Below are positions 19,601 through 28,305 of a DNA stretch of 64,000 bases, piece after piece. The notes under the pieces were generated by a model. That model made no database searches, was not told the origin of the DNA, and was given only the letters and a program-made list of their open reading frames with translations. Position 1 is the first letter of the stretch. Each line of letters starts with the position of its first letter. The DNA is taken from the NCBI GenBank assembly GCA_977017575.1, contig CDRNVI010000049.1, positions 248,001 to 312,000 on the forward strand. Reading direction: 5' to 3'. The translations under genes and the position numbers were made by a program. The DNA is from Paramoeba atlantica (taxonomy: Eukaryota; Discosea).

Positions 19601-21307
19601 GCCAAATCGGACGGGAAATGACTGCAAATACGCTTGCACAAGATGAGCAAGCGTTTGAAGACCTCCTCGGGTTGAAGGATCGAGAACTGCCACGTAATTT
19701 ATAATATTTTTAGACACAGCTTGAGGATTTTCACTTAGGATTAAGAGATTCGGATCAGAGGGTAAATTTTCTGTATTAGAATCACCTTCCAGATTGTTCA
19801 GCCATTGCACATATTTACCATTGATAAACCAACGAGGGATAGAAGAAGTCGATGGTTTAAAAGGAACACCCAAAAGACTCCTGAATAAGATTACAGCAGT
19901 ATCACGAAAGCTGATATTGCTATGGCATTCTTCATCGTGAAGTTTCGTATCTTTGATACAAGCATGAAGAAGACGCATCAACTCATCGATAAGAGCATGC
20001 TCTGCAAGCATAGCGCTACAAATTCGGAAAATGTCAATGTTATTAGCATAATACATTCGGTTGTTCAGTAAAAGCATAGATGCTCCATCGGCGACGTTAT
20101 TAGTATCTTCCCTTGATTGATTTGGTAGCAATAGAGGACTGACCTGGCGTAAATCTACCCGCGACATTGCTTTCAAAGAATCTGGCAACCGAGAACTAAT
20201 GCGATGTAAAAAATGTTGAGGGTTCGTTGAAGACATTATCTGCGCACATGCCTTCATTCCCAAGTGTTGTATTTCCCAGGGACGTAAACGAGAAGACCGG
20301 GGAATCGAAGCCTTCGTAATATTAGCAAGATGTTCTAGAAAATTAGGGAAAAAAACGGCGTACTGAGGAAATCTTTTGAAAAGCACATCAAGCTCAATTC
20401 CGCAAGCGATGTTGGTCACATTTCCGGTTCTGTCGTTTCCCATAGTTACATTCCTGGTGCTTTCATCTACAGCACGATATTCAGTACTTTTAATCGTCAT
20501 TGCAGCTCCAAAGTTCTGGAGAGAAACATGTGCATCGCGCTCATCGGAGACTAGGTCACCTAAGAATGTGCTCTGGAATGTATAACGCAGTCGCTGCGGA
20601 TACTTTGCAAGAAGTCCTTGAATGGCGACATGGAATATGGCAGTTGATAGGTTTCCTAAACGACCATATAAAGTCATATTGTGAACTTTGTAACCATGGT
20701 TTACATTTTCTGTACAACCCGATTCAAAGTCATTGACCTCCTTTCGAGAAAGCATCAGAAAGCTCCCTTCAAGATCGTCAGGAGAAAAGACGTAATTTCC
20801 CTGATCAAGTTCCACAAACGTTTGCATGAACATATCATGCCTTTCAACGATATTTTTGACTGGACCACTCGAGAACAGATCAAGAAAAATTCCTGCATTC
20901 GCTAGACCTTCCGTCTTTTCCTTAACAGGCTGACGCTGGGAAGCAATTTTTGGAGAATAAAAGCGGGAAGCCAGACACATTTCAAATAGATTTCGTTTTT
21001 CCAGGTCGTACGCCATCACAATATTACCCACTTCAACTACATGCTCCCAATGTGATTTGTATGAATTTCCTACACTTTTGCCCGACGCTACAATTATTTG
21101 TGAGCTTGTATCGATGAATTCCCTGGATATATTCGTGTTTGTGCAGAATTCGTAGGCCTCGTCAAGTACAGAAGTTTCTGTCCATGAGGAAAATAAAGTT
21201 ACTTCCACATCTTTGCAGGGGCAACAACAGAAAATTTGAAGGACTAATAGTAGGAATAAGTGTGATGCACCCGATGCTCTGCTGATTGAATGTGTCATCT
21301 TTCGCAC
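16607..21307 (-). CDS. UGGT: UDP-glucose:glycoprotein glucosyltransferase (UGGT)
   Basis: A 1566-residue protein of normal UGGT length. A signal peptide (hydrophobic LFLLLVLQIFCCC at about 17-29) leads into the large folding-sensor region of thioredoxin-like domains. The C-terminal GT24 catalytic domain begins near residue 1283 (VHIFSIASGFLYERFLRLMM), with the metal-binding DAD in IIFVDADQVIRSD (about 1390) and YHISAIYVVDLTRFR and LDQDLPNY further on. The enzyme re-glucosylates N-glycans on misfolded ER glycoproteins, returning them to calreticulin-type chaperones. The chain ends SFVSYA without a KDEL-type signal, so ER retention must work differently or be weak. Confidence 0.95.
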   Translation of the reverse strand: MRKMTHSISRASGASHLFLLLVLQIFCCCPCKDVEVTLFSSWTETSVLDEAYEFCTNTNISREFIDTSSQIIVASGKSVGNSYKSHWEHVVEVGNIVMAYDLEKRNLFEMCLASRFYSPKIASQRQPVKEKTEGLANAGIFLDLFSSGPVKNIVERHDMFMQTFVELDQGNYVFSPDDLEGSFLMLSRKEVNDFESGCTENVNHGYKVHNMTLYGRLGNLSTAIFHVAIQGLLAKYPQRLRYTFQSTFLGDLVSDERDAHVSLQNFGAAMTIKSTEYRAVDESTRNVTMGNDRTGNVTNIACGIELDVLFKRFPQYAVFFPNFLEHLANITKASIPRSSRLRPWEIQHLGMKACAQIMSSTNPQHFLHRISSRLPDSLKAMSRVDLRQVSPLLLPNQSREDTNNVADGASMLLLNNRMYYANNIDIFRICSAMLAEHALIDELMRLLHACIKDTKLHDEECHSNISFRDTAVILFRSLLGVPFKPSTSSIPRWFINGKYVQWLNNLEGDSNTENLPSDPNLLILSENPQAVSKNIINYVAVLDPSTRGGLQTLAHLVQAYLQSFPVRFGVILVDQHKLQTSAPITLDMEDIRNVENDMSLSRSKVSLAEIIISCFFFLSENDASDPTLGYKFLYKLAGTKNVVIDKSLIVSTLNTFTTHSLTKILKNRKWYATYKEAMEYVRKSGRGNEVPATFMNGNPLAKDLDIAKAVDEERVALRPLVKKGLLNSLTKDSATNIAKNLGSVIHLQPALYTAPKYVTLSIDDYIRVLQSGNWISDDKDTRIFNLSHIVVSDIRTLQGIDSLLGIVSQIVNGTFPFKNGNEHENAIRVAFYFIGSSEDFSIRAITSALSTQSFSKVLKIANYLREAYLSNLADASTPSASKPRIHNLSESLIHDFSLQFPDNMDHPDKIDYTRYILDERIAAQVCGALPAFLISNGRCVDLSTSNDGMILFSKEDFALFNEQLLRLFTPEFSAQLNSILHRLNVNNGTLSAFCAVFSLIVDKDARKHGDRDIFYTDCLPGLSFSPNNRSHGLHSISAIINPLSPDASKLLVLANLLYEKFTLSLRIFLNPKRIMFEIPSPAYYEYAFNYDWVPHDNLHPPIVFHDLPKTVLYTMSVQEPVTWLSFPSRSHHDLDNIFLENGLVSSVKVQYELRSLVLSGSCTDRVTGQPVPGLPLFARKSGTTETRDTTVMSNFGYFQLQLSPGKWTISILEGDWSKKYRVVHVSMSSEFNMNVKGSSFSISIDKFSDLHLEIKVERCEASYGKDATTTPFYSDSGVKGVPATNDPRVHIFSIASGFLYERFLRLMMYTLTNHTKARVKFWLVENFLSPSFKRVLPQYAKSFGCDYELVTYKWPDWLHAQSEKQRLIWAYKVLFLDVLFPLSVQRIIFVDADQVIRSDVQELYNMDLQGHAVGYTPFCTKNARKETEGFRFWKHGFWKTHLQGKNYHISAIYVVDLTRFRERTAGDVYRTIYDSLAGESHSLANLDQDLPNYVQEVVPIFSLPEEWLWCETWCDDRSKARAKTIDLCNNPLTKTPKLHSARRIIPEWTTWDAALASLESSFVSYA

Positions 21308-21597
21308 TTTTCATGAATTCATTCTGTAATTCTACTGGTACATAATTGAATTGTATGAATTCATAAAAATCCTTCGTCTTCAACAACAAATATCCATTCC
21401 ACAAGGAAATAAAGTGATCAAAATTTGACCAAACATGTTCCGTTTTTTTCGGTATCATGGAACTGTATTTCAATAGAGTAATAATGTAATGGTTTACCCA
21501 AAACGAAAATTTGTGGGACGGTTTGCTCACATCTGAAGTGATGGTGATAGTAATAATAATGTTTCCAATTTTTATTCAATTTACTTGCTAATTTTAT

Positions 21598-22893
21598 TCA
21601 ATCACCGGATAAGAGCCATGGGAAGTATCTCTTGGTTTTACTTTTCCCTAGCGCACTTTCATTAGTACCCAAATTTGTAGCGTACGTAAGGGCATAATGT
21701 TCGTGTAGCAAGTTCCATTCTTCCATTTCATCCAAATGTTCGATTGAATTTATGTATTGGAGAAGAGCTGGATTGTTCCTAAAAAGATTCTCCGCGTATT
21801 CCTTGAGATCTGAGGATATCGCTTCAGCCCAACCTGCCCTTCGAAATCTGTCTTCTAGGAGAAAGGGATTATTCCCAGATACAGTAGACAACAAAGGACA
21901 ACCTTTGATTTCAAGAGCTCCGCACCGCTTCCTACCAAATGCGTCTTCGTTTCGAATAGGATCATACGATATTATTGAACTCTCAAGAAAGTTCGTTTGC
22001 AACATTTGTAGCAAAGAATCAACCACAGCAGAATCCAAATAAGAAAGGACGCATTCAAAGATAAACAAAGTTGGACGACCCCAGTCAAGGAAAGCACCAA
22101 GTATTTTACCCATACACGAAACATATCGCATATCCGAGGAAAGATAGATGAGTGATGTTCCCTTAACATTTTTGTGACTTTCAAACTCAGAATCAGTCTC
22201 GTTTCGGTATCCGTTGTTTATAGATGTATACGAGGAAAAATCTTGATCCTTTGTTACCTCGGCGGATGCCTCGCAAATACGTACGTGATTTTTAAGAAGA
22301 AGAGCAAGCACTGTTTCACTTCTCTGAAGTATCTCTTTTTTCTTATCAAGTACTTCCTTAAAATCTACATCAACCCAACAGACGCCGTCAGGCAGAGGGG
22401 ACTCATGTGATGACAAATGGGACTCTTCCATGTTAGTGACTGTTTTATTTCTTTCTCTCGCTTCAAGAAGCGCGAAGAATAACGTATCATAGCCGCAACC
22501 AAAGTTCACTACTTGACACTGTGTAGAATGGTTTTTGAGAAAATGTGAAACTGCGGAGTGAACAGCCATAGTGCGAAGCCAATACCCGCGATTCATCACC
22601 GGCGAATTTCCTCTTGCGCTTACTAAGGGTCTGGATATAGAATTTAAATGAGTCGATTGCTCAGAATTCTGTGTGCCTCCAATCGATGTTGCAGTAAATT
22701 CTATGTTCGACTTTCCGTATTTCGAGACTCCTACGTGTTGTGAAATGTTTTGCTCAGCGTTCAATTCTCCAAGAGGATTGGTTGCGACGTATTCGAACAA
22801 ACGTAAGTATGGATCATTCCAATACCCACGTGCGATAGCTCTTATTTTGCTTGCAGTGGAGTCATCATTGGTAGACTGAACTAGATGAGTCAT
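21598..22893 (-). CDS. Leucine carboxyl methyltransferase-like (LCMT1/PPM1 family)
   Basis: A 431-residue SAM-dependent methyltransferase. The N-terminal GYWNDPYLRLFEYV, the R-GYWLRT motif at about 100-107 and QVVNFGCGYDTLFFALLE (about 128-145, the SAM-binding loop) match the LCMT/PPM1 family, as does VDVDFKEVLDKKKEIL further on. LCMT1 methylates the C-terminal leucine of PP2A catalytic subunits; LCMT2/TYW4 relatives modify wybutosine in tRNA. Length and the absence of a C-terminal kelch domain favour LCMT1. About 50 extra residues lie between the N-terminal helix and the SAM motif (about 40-95). Function inferred from the family. Confidence 0.85.
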   Translation of the reverse strand: MTHLVQSTNDDSTASKIRAIARGYWNDPYLRLFEYVATNPLGELNAEQNISQHVGVSKYGKSNIEFTATSIGGTQNSEQSTHLNSISRPLVSARGNSPVMNRGYWLRTMAVHSAVSHFLKNHSTQCQVVNFGCGYDTLFFALLEARERNKTVTNMEESHLSSHESPLPDGVCWVDVDFKEVLDKKKEILQRSETVLALLLKNHVRICEASAEVTKDQDFSSYTSINNGYRNETDSEFESHKNVKGTSLIYLSSDMRYVSCMGKILGAFLDWGRPTLFIFECVLSYLDSAVVDSLLQMLQTNFLESSIISYDPIRNEDAFGRKRCGALEIKGCPLLSTVSGNNPFLLEDRFRRAGWAEAISSDLKEYAENLFRNNPALLQYINSIEHLDEMEEWNLLHEHYALTYATNLGTNESALGKSKTKRYFPWLLSGD

Positions 22894-23328
22894 AAGAACT
22901 GTGCGAGATGAGATAGAACAATTGTTTCAAGCATGTCCTGGAAGCCAAAGATACTTAGTATATTGGTGACACGGGCAATAATTGGGAAGTACGATGCGAA
23001 ATCGTATTGCGAGAGTTTATCACCCGGAAGATCATGTCTTTTCGCCACAATAACTCGAAAAAAACTAGAAATATACAGACAAAAACCAGAAACATACATG
23101 TACATGTATGTTTGTGCTGCAGACACATTAGTTGTGCTATTATCAAAATAATTTTATTGTTTAACTATGATCTAGTCAAGTTTACGAAAACAGCATCTGG
23201 AATCAGAAGTATAATATTGCCTTTTGATACAATATCAATATATTACATTGTGGTCGATGATGTACGTTCGATTTGATAATCTTCTAAAAATATTACTAGT
23301 GTGTATACATGTAGCATCTTATCACGAT
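22894..23328. other. Spacer with TACATGTA palindromes
   Basis: AT-rich, no coding frame supported. ACATACATGTACATGTATGT near 23093-23110 contains two overlapping TACATGTA palindromes; a third lies at 23306-23313, just past the stop of the next gene. Confidence 0.35.
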
Positions 23329-24165
23329 TCAATCTAAGTGGTCTTCACCAGCATCTGTACCTCTCTTGAGTTGCTTCATATAGAACTGAGCTACGCTTGC
23401 ACGGGCAACCTTATTACGCTTTTCAAATAAACTCCGCTGATTATCTCGACGTTCCACATGTTTCGGGGGAGCCAACTTAAAAGGAAGAATAAAGCGCGCG
23501 GCTTCCCAAAAGTACTTACACTTCTCACCCAATTCAAGAGCGTGAATTAAATCTTCTACGCACAACAAACCGTATGCCTCCAAGTGATTCTCCACAACTA
23601 AGTTATTGTCAAGCGGGAGCAAATTTCCCTTGTCATCGCGATATCGCGCGTGATGCTTAACTAAATCACTGAGTTGTTCCTGTGAAAGAGAACCCGCGAG
23701 CACGTAATCCTGCAATACATGCATGTCTTCCGCAACGTCTTTCGTGGAAGGAAGTATAACTGCGTCGTGAAGCTGGGACAAGCGATATTTTTCTAATAGA
23801 ATCTTCGTAATGCGGCTGACATCTGTGGAGCCTTTGGTTCGAACTGCCAGCAATGCTCCTCCAGTCACCGGTGTCTCCAATGTTGCCTTTTCCAAATGCT
23901 TTACTCGCATGTTGACTTTGCGCTCCAAGCGCTCTCTGCGTGACGCATTCAGCATAAACTCTTTCGCGGATCGGAGTCGCTTCTGCTTGGTTCCCGCCAC
24001 AGCTTTTTTAGCGGTGTAGTGAGGTCGGGACAACTGATGGGAGCGGATTGCGTTTCGTATTTTCTGGTTCCGGTGTTCCTCGATTGATTTGCGACGCTGA
24101 AGTATGGTTACACGTACTCTCTCCCCTTCGCCCGCACCAATGTGCTTCGGGATGTTTTTTCCCAT
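23329..24165 (-). CDS. uL30-like ribosome biogenesis protein (RLP7/RPL7L1-like)
   Basis: A 278-residue basic protein of the ribosomal protein L7/uL30 family. The N-terminus is a long basic helix; the uL30 core follows, with RLSQLHDAVILP (residues about 133-144) and ENHLEAYGLLCVEDLIHAL (about 197-215) ending in FILPFKLAPPKH. Eukaryotic uL30 (RPL7) and its nucleolar paralogue RLP7 share this plan. The core diverges from canonical L7 (no RIRGIN motif; weak similarity around 105-160), which favours RLP7, a factor for ITS2 processing in large-subunit assembly. A divergent cytosolic uL30 cannot be excluded. Confidence 0.75.
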   Translation of the reverse strand: MGKNIPKHIGAGEGERVRVTILQRRKSIEEHRNQKIRNAIRSHQLSRPHYTAKKAVAGTKQKRLRSAKEFMLNASRRERLERKVNMRVKHLEKATLETPVTGGALLAVRTKGSTDVSRITKILLEKYRLSQLHDAVILPSTKDVAEDMHVLQDYVLAGSLSQEQLSDLVKHHARYRDDKGNLLPLDNNLVVENHLEAYGLLCVEDLIHALELGEKCKYFWEAARFILPFKLAPPKHVERRDNQRSLFEKRNKVARASVAQFYMKQLKRGTDAGEDHLD

Positions 24166-24408
24166 TGTAAGAAATGCAAGTAGTGAAAATCAAGGAAAGC
24201 GGAATAATGTTAGGAATATTCAAATCATCACGATATATGGCATATTATATGATATAAGAATCAAAAAGTTTACCTTTCCGAAATATTAGTTCCCGAAAAT
24301 GAGTCATTCAGTTCAACGAACAAGGTTACTGTTTGCAGGCTCATATGTTCCCAACCATTAAGGCTGAGCCTGGGCCAAATCTGAGCATGTGATAAAGCTG
24401 AGTCATAG

Positions 24409-26325
24409 CAGAGGTCCCTAAAACTATATATAGATAGTTTATAGTGCTTCAAGAAAATTTATAAACCACCGTCCGGGTTATTATACCTAGGAGGTATAAT
24501 AAGTGTCCCTAGGTATAATAACTTTGCTTTGCAAAAATGGGTAAAAAAAACTTCGCGGCGCGTTCTTTTTCGTATTCCCCACAACGTGTTATGATCCATT
24601 TGCAAGTTTCCCTATTGCGCCTGGGGAAACGTGCGCGAGTGTGGGAGGGAGTTTATTTTCTGGGGCTTTCCGGGGTAAAAGAACATGAAATGCCATGAAT
24701 ACATATTTTTTCGTGGATACTATACCCCAACTCGTCAAAACTCTTGACAATGTCAATCTGATTTCTTGGTAAGTTTTCCTCATCAAACGCAACATTGAAA
24801 TTTACGAGCAGTGAGGGGAAAAGATTGTGTTGCTTCGTAGTCGACAACAAAGAGCATGCACCAGCATGCTTTTACGTGTCCAGGCGAAGAATTAATACTT
24901 TCGGAGTGTTAGAGTTTAATTAACCCTTTCGGGGTGTTAATGTATGTTAGGGCGATCGTCCGTAATCCCGTCTTTGTGGCATAAATCAGGGAGGCAATCA
25001 GAAAAATTGTGAAAAATGATGCGGTAGGGGGCAGGGGGAGGTATAATAAGGACCCTAGGGACACTTATTATACCTAGGAGGTACAATATGTGTTCCTAGG
25101 TATAATAACCCGGACGGTGGTTTAGTACTATAAACCTCGTTTATAGTACTATAAACACTATATAGTATTATAAAAACTATATGGTGTTTATCAGTGTTTC
25201 ATGTCCAGGAGGGCGCTCGGTAGACAGATCCGTCGATGGACCTGGAGGAATTTCGCAGGGCAGGAGAGAGCCGATGGAGGTGTAGAGGCTTAGAGGTCAC
25301 GAGATGTCAGGTGGAGCAAGTGGTGTGGATACGCTGACGCGTAGAAAAAAGTGAAAAGAGTTCTAGTTTTTGTACAGAAATGGAAAAAGACGGGATCCTA
25401 TAGCTCACAACAAGTTCTTCCCATAATGCTCTTTCCTTGTAGCGTGCAAACCGCCTTACAGTTGTACCTTGTTGTCATACTACAACACGTTCTCAGACGG
25501 CCGCAGAGGTCGCGATGCGTCAGGAACAGATGAGTTCTCATCCAGAGGAACAAGTGGACGAGACATTACCAATCTATCCGTCTTCCCACAAGCGCAGAGC
25601 GACGCGACAACGCTCGCGTTCTGTTCCTCGTCTATCTAATCCTTTTACCCGAGTTGTAGAGGAGGAAATCCCGCAAACAAGCGTTCCAGACCCAAGATTG
25701 CACTCAGCGAACCAAATGGTGGAAGTATTTGGTGGTCTCTGTTGGAGGCGCTTGTTAGTTGGAGGCGCTTCTTAAGAACCAGCAGGAGCAGCAGTCTCTT
25801 TGGGAGCGGCGTAGCGCCCAAGCAAGTGAACGGTTTGAGACGCTTTAAGTAAAATACGGATCGGATCTTCGCTCCACGGCGGTGAACGGGCGCATATGGC
25901 ATCAACTCCCGGCACACCGGGAGATCAACCTTTGACACTGGACAAAGTCCGGGATGAAGTGCGAAAGATAAAAGATCTCTTGGATGATTATGTCGTGGAA
26001 TTGAAGGTAACCTGGTATTGGACAGGAGAGTCCCCAGCGTGTGCACAAACATGGAGAGGCGTGGCACACACGACGGGTCCTTGCTGGTGCCTGAGAAGGA
26101 TTATGATGTGTTGGAAAATCGTCTCCGTGTGGGATTACGTATGCCGACTACATTAACTCCGGAATTGGAGGATAATATCATTGGAGGATAATATTGGAAA
26201 ATTAAAATTCCAGGATCCAAGATTAAAATTTACTAAGAAAAATAGTAAAAAAATTTAGTTATTATATATAATGTTTCAGAGTTTATAGTACTATAAAATA
26301 GTTATTGTAGTTTTACTGACCTCTG
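24409..26325. mobile_element. hAT-like non-autonomous DNA transposon (copy B, complete)
   Basis: A 1917-bp element bounded by an 8-bp direct repeat, AGTCATAG, at 24401-24408 and 26326-26333. The ends are inverted: CAGAGGTCCCTAAAACTA on the left against CAGAGGTCAGTAAAACTA reading inward from the right. An 8-bp target duplication with CAGAG-type termini is the hallmark of hAT transposons. Subterminal sequence is full of palindromic TTTATAGTACTATAA. The interior has only short plus-strand frames (25515-25775 and 25896-26156, the latter with a short acidic coiled-coil-like helix) and no recognisable transposase. A second element is nested at 24464-25122. Confidence 0.85.
24464..25122. mobile_element. 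TA-flanked element nested in the hAT-like copy
   Basis: The ends are inverted over about 31 bases: AACCACCGTCCGGGTTATTA and following CCTAGGA on the left, and the same reading inward from 25122. TA flanks both sides (24462-24463 and 25123-25124). Near each end AGG-TATAATAAGTGTCCCTAGG recurs, itself partly palindromic. The site it entered is the hAT-like element's TTTATAGTACTATAA palindrome, so this insertion is the younger event. Minus-strand frames of 65-68 codons inside are overlapping and unrecognisable. Confidence 0.8.
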
Positions 26326-26399
26326 AGTCATAGTGTTAGTCTTTTCAGGACAAATAGCACAAATAATGATAATCCACAAAATCCAATGTCGAAGCACCC

Positions 26400-27068
26400 T
26401 TAATTTGCCTTTTTTCTTCTCTTATCAAATTTTCCCATAGAAGCAGTGGCAATATTTTTTTCTGTATGAGCAATCGCTCTTAGCTTTTCGGCATCCCGTG
26501 ACTTCGGTTTGCGATCCTCTGTCCCACTTATTCCCCCACCGGCACGCTTCTTGTTTTTCAACCTCTTTCCCTCGATCACCTTCTGTTTTCGCTTTTTAGA
26601 CTGTGCTTTGTCTAGAAAAGGATCTCCCTTCACGGCATTTGGAAGGTATGTCGTCTTTACCTCTTCAGCCCACTCAAACTTCCTATTATGTTGTCGAGCT
26701 CGCTTTCCCCAACGATCTCTCCACTCTTTCGTGTTATCATCCCACATCTTATTTTGTTTTCTTCCCTTTGGTTTAATACCTTTTTTGCGGGCGAATTTTT
26801 CCCACGCCGTTTCTGTGTGACTTACTTGGGGAATGGGCTTCTCCCGGGGCAATACTTGCACCGGGGAAGGACATGTCACAATCTTGCCCTCCGGCAGAAT
26901 GCGGCCTGGTAGTTCGTTGAGTTTATGTGAAAGAGTAGGCAGAGCGCTGCGCAGCGTATCAATCAAAGTCTTGTCGAAATCTGCGGCATGAGGATCTGTA
27001 GAAACACCAGGACAATACCCGCAAAGGTTGCCGACATCGAATTCAACAGCACTGGGCAACTCCGTCAT
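26400..27068 (-). CDS. RRS1: Ribosome biogenesis regulatory protein RRS1
   Basis: A 222-residue protein matching RRS1. The hallmark block is LPREKPIPQVSHTETAWEKF then ARKKGIKPKGRKQNKMWDD (from about 73), with KEWRDRWGKRARQ after it. The N-terminal FDVGNLCGYCPG corresponds to the family's FDLGNLLA start. RRS1 works with RPF2 to bring 5S RNP (5S rRNA, uL5, uL18) into the pre-60S particle in the nucleolus. The tail is strongly basic, with KKRKQK and KRLKNKKRAGGG as likely nucleolar signals. It follows CSL4 on the same strand, both being rRNA-maturation factors, though neighbours in this cluster need not be linked. Confidence 0.92.
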   Translation of the reverse strand: MTELPSAVEFDVGNLCGYCPGVSTDPHAADFDKTLIDTLRSALPTLSHKLNELPGRILPEGKIVTCPSPVQVLPREKPIPQVSHTETAWEKFARKKGIKPKGRKQNKMWDDNTKEWRDRWGKRARQHNRKFEWAEEVKTTYLPNAVKGDPFLDKAQSKKRKQKVIEGKRLKNKKRAGGGISGTEDRKPKSRDAEKLRAIAHTEKNIATASMGKFDKRRKKAN

Positions 27069-27285
27069 AATATACTACGTAAATGAAAAAAGGGTTCGAA
27101 AATGTACAGAGCGTTTTTCAACCAAATCAAGTTCTACGGAGTAAAGCACCTCACTTCAAACGTCAAAAACACGAAGAACAAGAACGTACTAAAACTATTT
27201 TCTCCAATAAAACCCACAATCAAAATCAACCCTTTTCACCAACCCCCCTTTCCTACCTTTCCAATCCCCCCTTTCCTACCTTCCC

Positions 27286-28305
27286 TTACTCCTCCCCTCC
27301 TCCCTCCCCTTCCCCCTCCTCCCCCTCCCCCACCGCCACCCACCTCTCCTCCCACACCCCCGTCCCCTCACACTCCATCGCATCCTCCCGCCCCCCCCGC
27401 GGCCGCAGCCCAAACCCACTCTCCGACACCCCCCGCACCACCCCCAGCCCCCGCCCCAGCGTGCTGAGCACCACACTACGGGGATCCGACACCGAGACGA
27501 CCTCGGCGCGTATCGAGTCCCCGGGGCGGAAGCACGAACTCAGGGGGCAGTGCGTCGTAGCACTACTACTAGCACTCCCCCCTCCCCTGCCGCCCCCCGC
27601 GACCCCCACCGGGACGTCCGGCCGTATCTCCTCGGGGCGCAGCACGGCGTGGTGGGGGAAGGGGAGGGGGGCGCCGCGCAGGGTGGTGAGGTCGACGAAC
27701 ACGGCGGTGCGGGTGACCCGGGTGACGGTGCCGGTGACGGGGTCGTGCAGGGCGGGGAGGAGGGCGTCGAGGGGGGGAGGGGGGAGGGCGAGGGGGGTAG
27801 AGGGAGGGGGGAGGGGGGGAGAGGGGGCCGTGGGTGAGGGCGTAGAGCCGTGGGAAGGCACCGTGGTGGAGGGCGCATTGGAGCCGTGAGTAGGCACAGG
27901 GGTAGGGGGAGCAGTAGAGCCGTGAGAAGGGACAGGGGAAGCGGGAGCGGAGGACGAGTTAGAGGGAACAGCGGTGGAGAGAGCTGCAGGGGAGGTGGAG
28001 GGAACCGGGATAGCGGGAGGGGTAGAGGCGTTGGAGTAGGAGGTGAGAAGCGTTGTGCCGGATGGGAGAGAAAGGGAGTCGTTGTATAATGCAAACCGAG
28101 CCGGTCGGGAGAGTGGACGTACGGAGATTGTGGTGGAAGGAGACGAAGAGGAGGGGGAGGAAGCATCGGGGAGTAGAAGTAGACCGAGCCTCGCGGAGAG
28201 GAGATGGGAACCGTAGGGGTAGACGCCTTCACCGCAGGTGAGTTGGGAGGCGTCGCCGAGGGGGGTTCCGGGGAAGACAAGGGTATGGTGGGGGAGGAAG
28301 GCCAT
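27286..28305 (-). CDS. CSL4: Exosome subunit CSL4 (EXOSC1) with low-complexity insert
   Basis: A 339-residue protein. The N-terminal domain begins MAFLPHHTLVFPGTPLGDAS and contains GVYPYGSHLLSARLG, as in CSL4. After a long Ser/Pro/Thr linker (about 95-190) comes the S1 domain: DPVTGTVTRVTRTAVFVDLT, FRPGDSIRAEVVSVSD, and SVVLSTLGRGLGVVRGVSE. CSL4 caps the RNA exosome core with RRP4 and RRP40. The linker holds about three copies of a 13-residue repeat like VPSHGSTAPPTP, encoded by a 39-bp minisatellite near 27840-27940. The gene is markedly GC-rich compared with its neighbours, producing long overlapping shadow frames. Human CSL4 is about 195 residues, so the linker explains the extra length. 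Confidence 0.88.
   Translation of the reverse strand: MAFLPHHTLVFPGTPLGDASQLTCGEGVYPYGSHLLSARLGLLLLPDASSPSSSSPSTTISVRPLSRPARFALYNDSLSLPSGTTLLTSYSNASTPPAIPVPSTSPAALSTAVPSNSSSAPASPVPSHGSTAPPTPVPTHGSNAPSTTVPSHGSTPSPTAPSPPLPPPSTPLALPPPPLDALLPALHDPVTGTVTRVTRTAVFVDLTTLRGAPLPFPHHAVLRPEEIRPDVPVGVAGGGRGGGSASSSATTHCPLSSCFRPGDSIRAEVVSVSDPRSVVLSTLGRGLGVVRGVSESGFGLRPRGGREDAMECEGTGVWEERWVAVGEGEEGEGEGGGEE
27842..27945. repeat. 39-bp minisatellite within CSL4
   Basis: On the plus strand GAGCCGTGAGTAGGCACAGG-type units recur about three times (starting near 27847, 27888 and 27927), differing at several bases. In protein they read (T/P)VP(S/T)HGS(T/N)AP. The unit length is a multiple of three, so copy changes would keep the frame. 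Confidence 0.6.

Noticed and set aside
21162-21530. Second minus-strand frame overlapping the UGGT start
   Set aside because: It overlaps the signal-peptide region of UGGT in another frame and shows no family resemblance. UGGT has a good signal peptide from its own Met.
24589-24850. Two short minus-strand frames in the nested TA element
   Set aside because: They overlap each other in different frames and match no transposase motif; treated as chance frames in a non-autonomous element.
25515-26156. Cargo gene inside the hAT-like element
   Set aside because: The frames are short, of low-complexity composition and lack a domain; not supported as a gene, although the helix at 25896-26010 is mildly protein-like.
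27083-28241. Long plus-strand frames opposite CSL4
   Set aside because: They are repetitive, Pro/Arg/Gly-rich translations of the GC-rich antisense strand; the minus strand has clear CSL4 motifs over the same bases.
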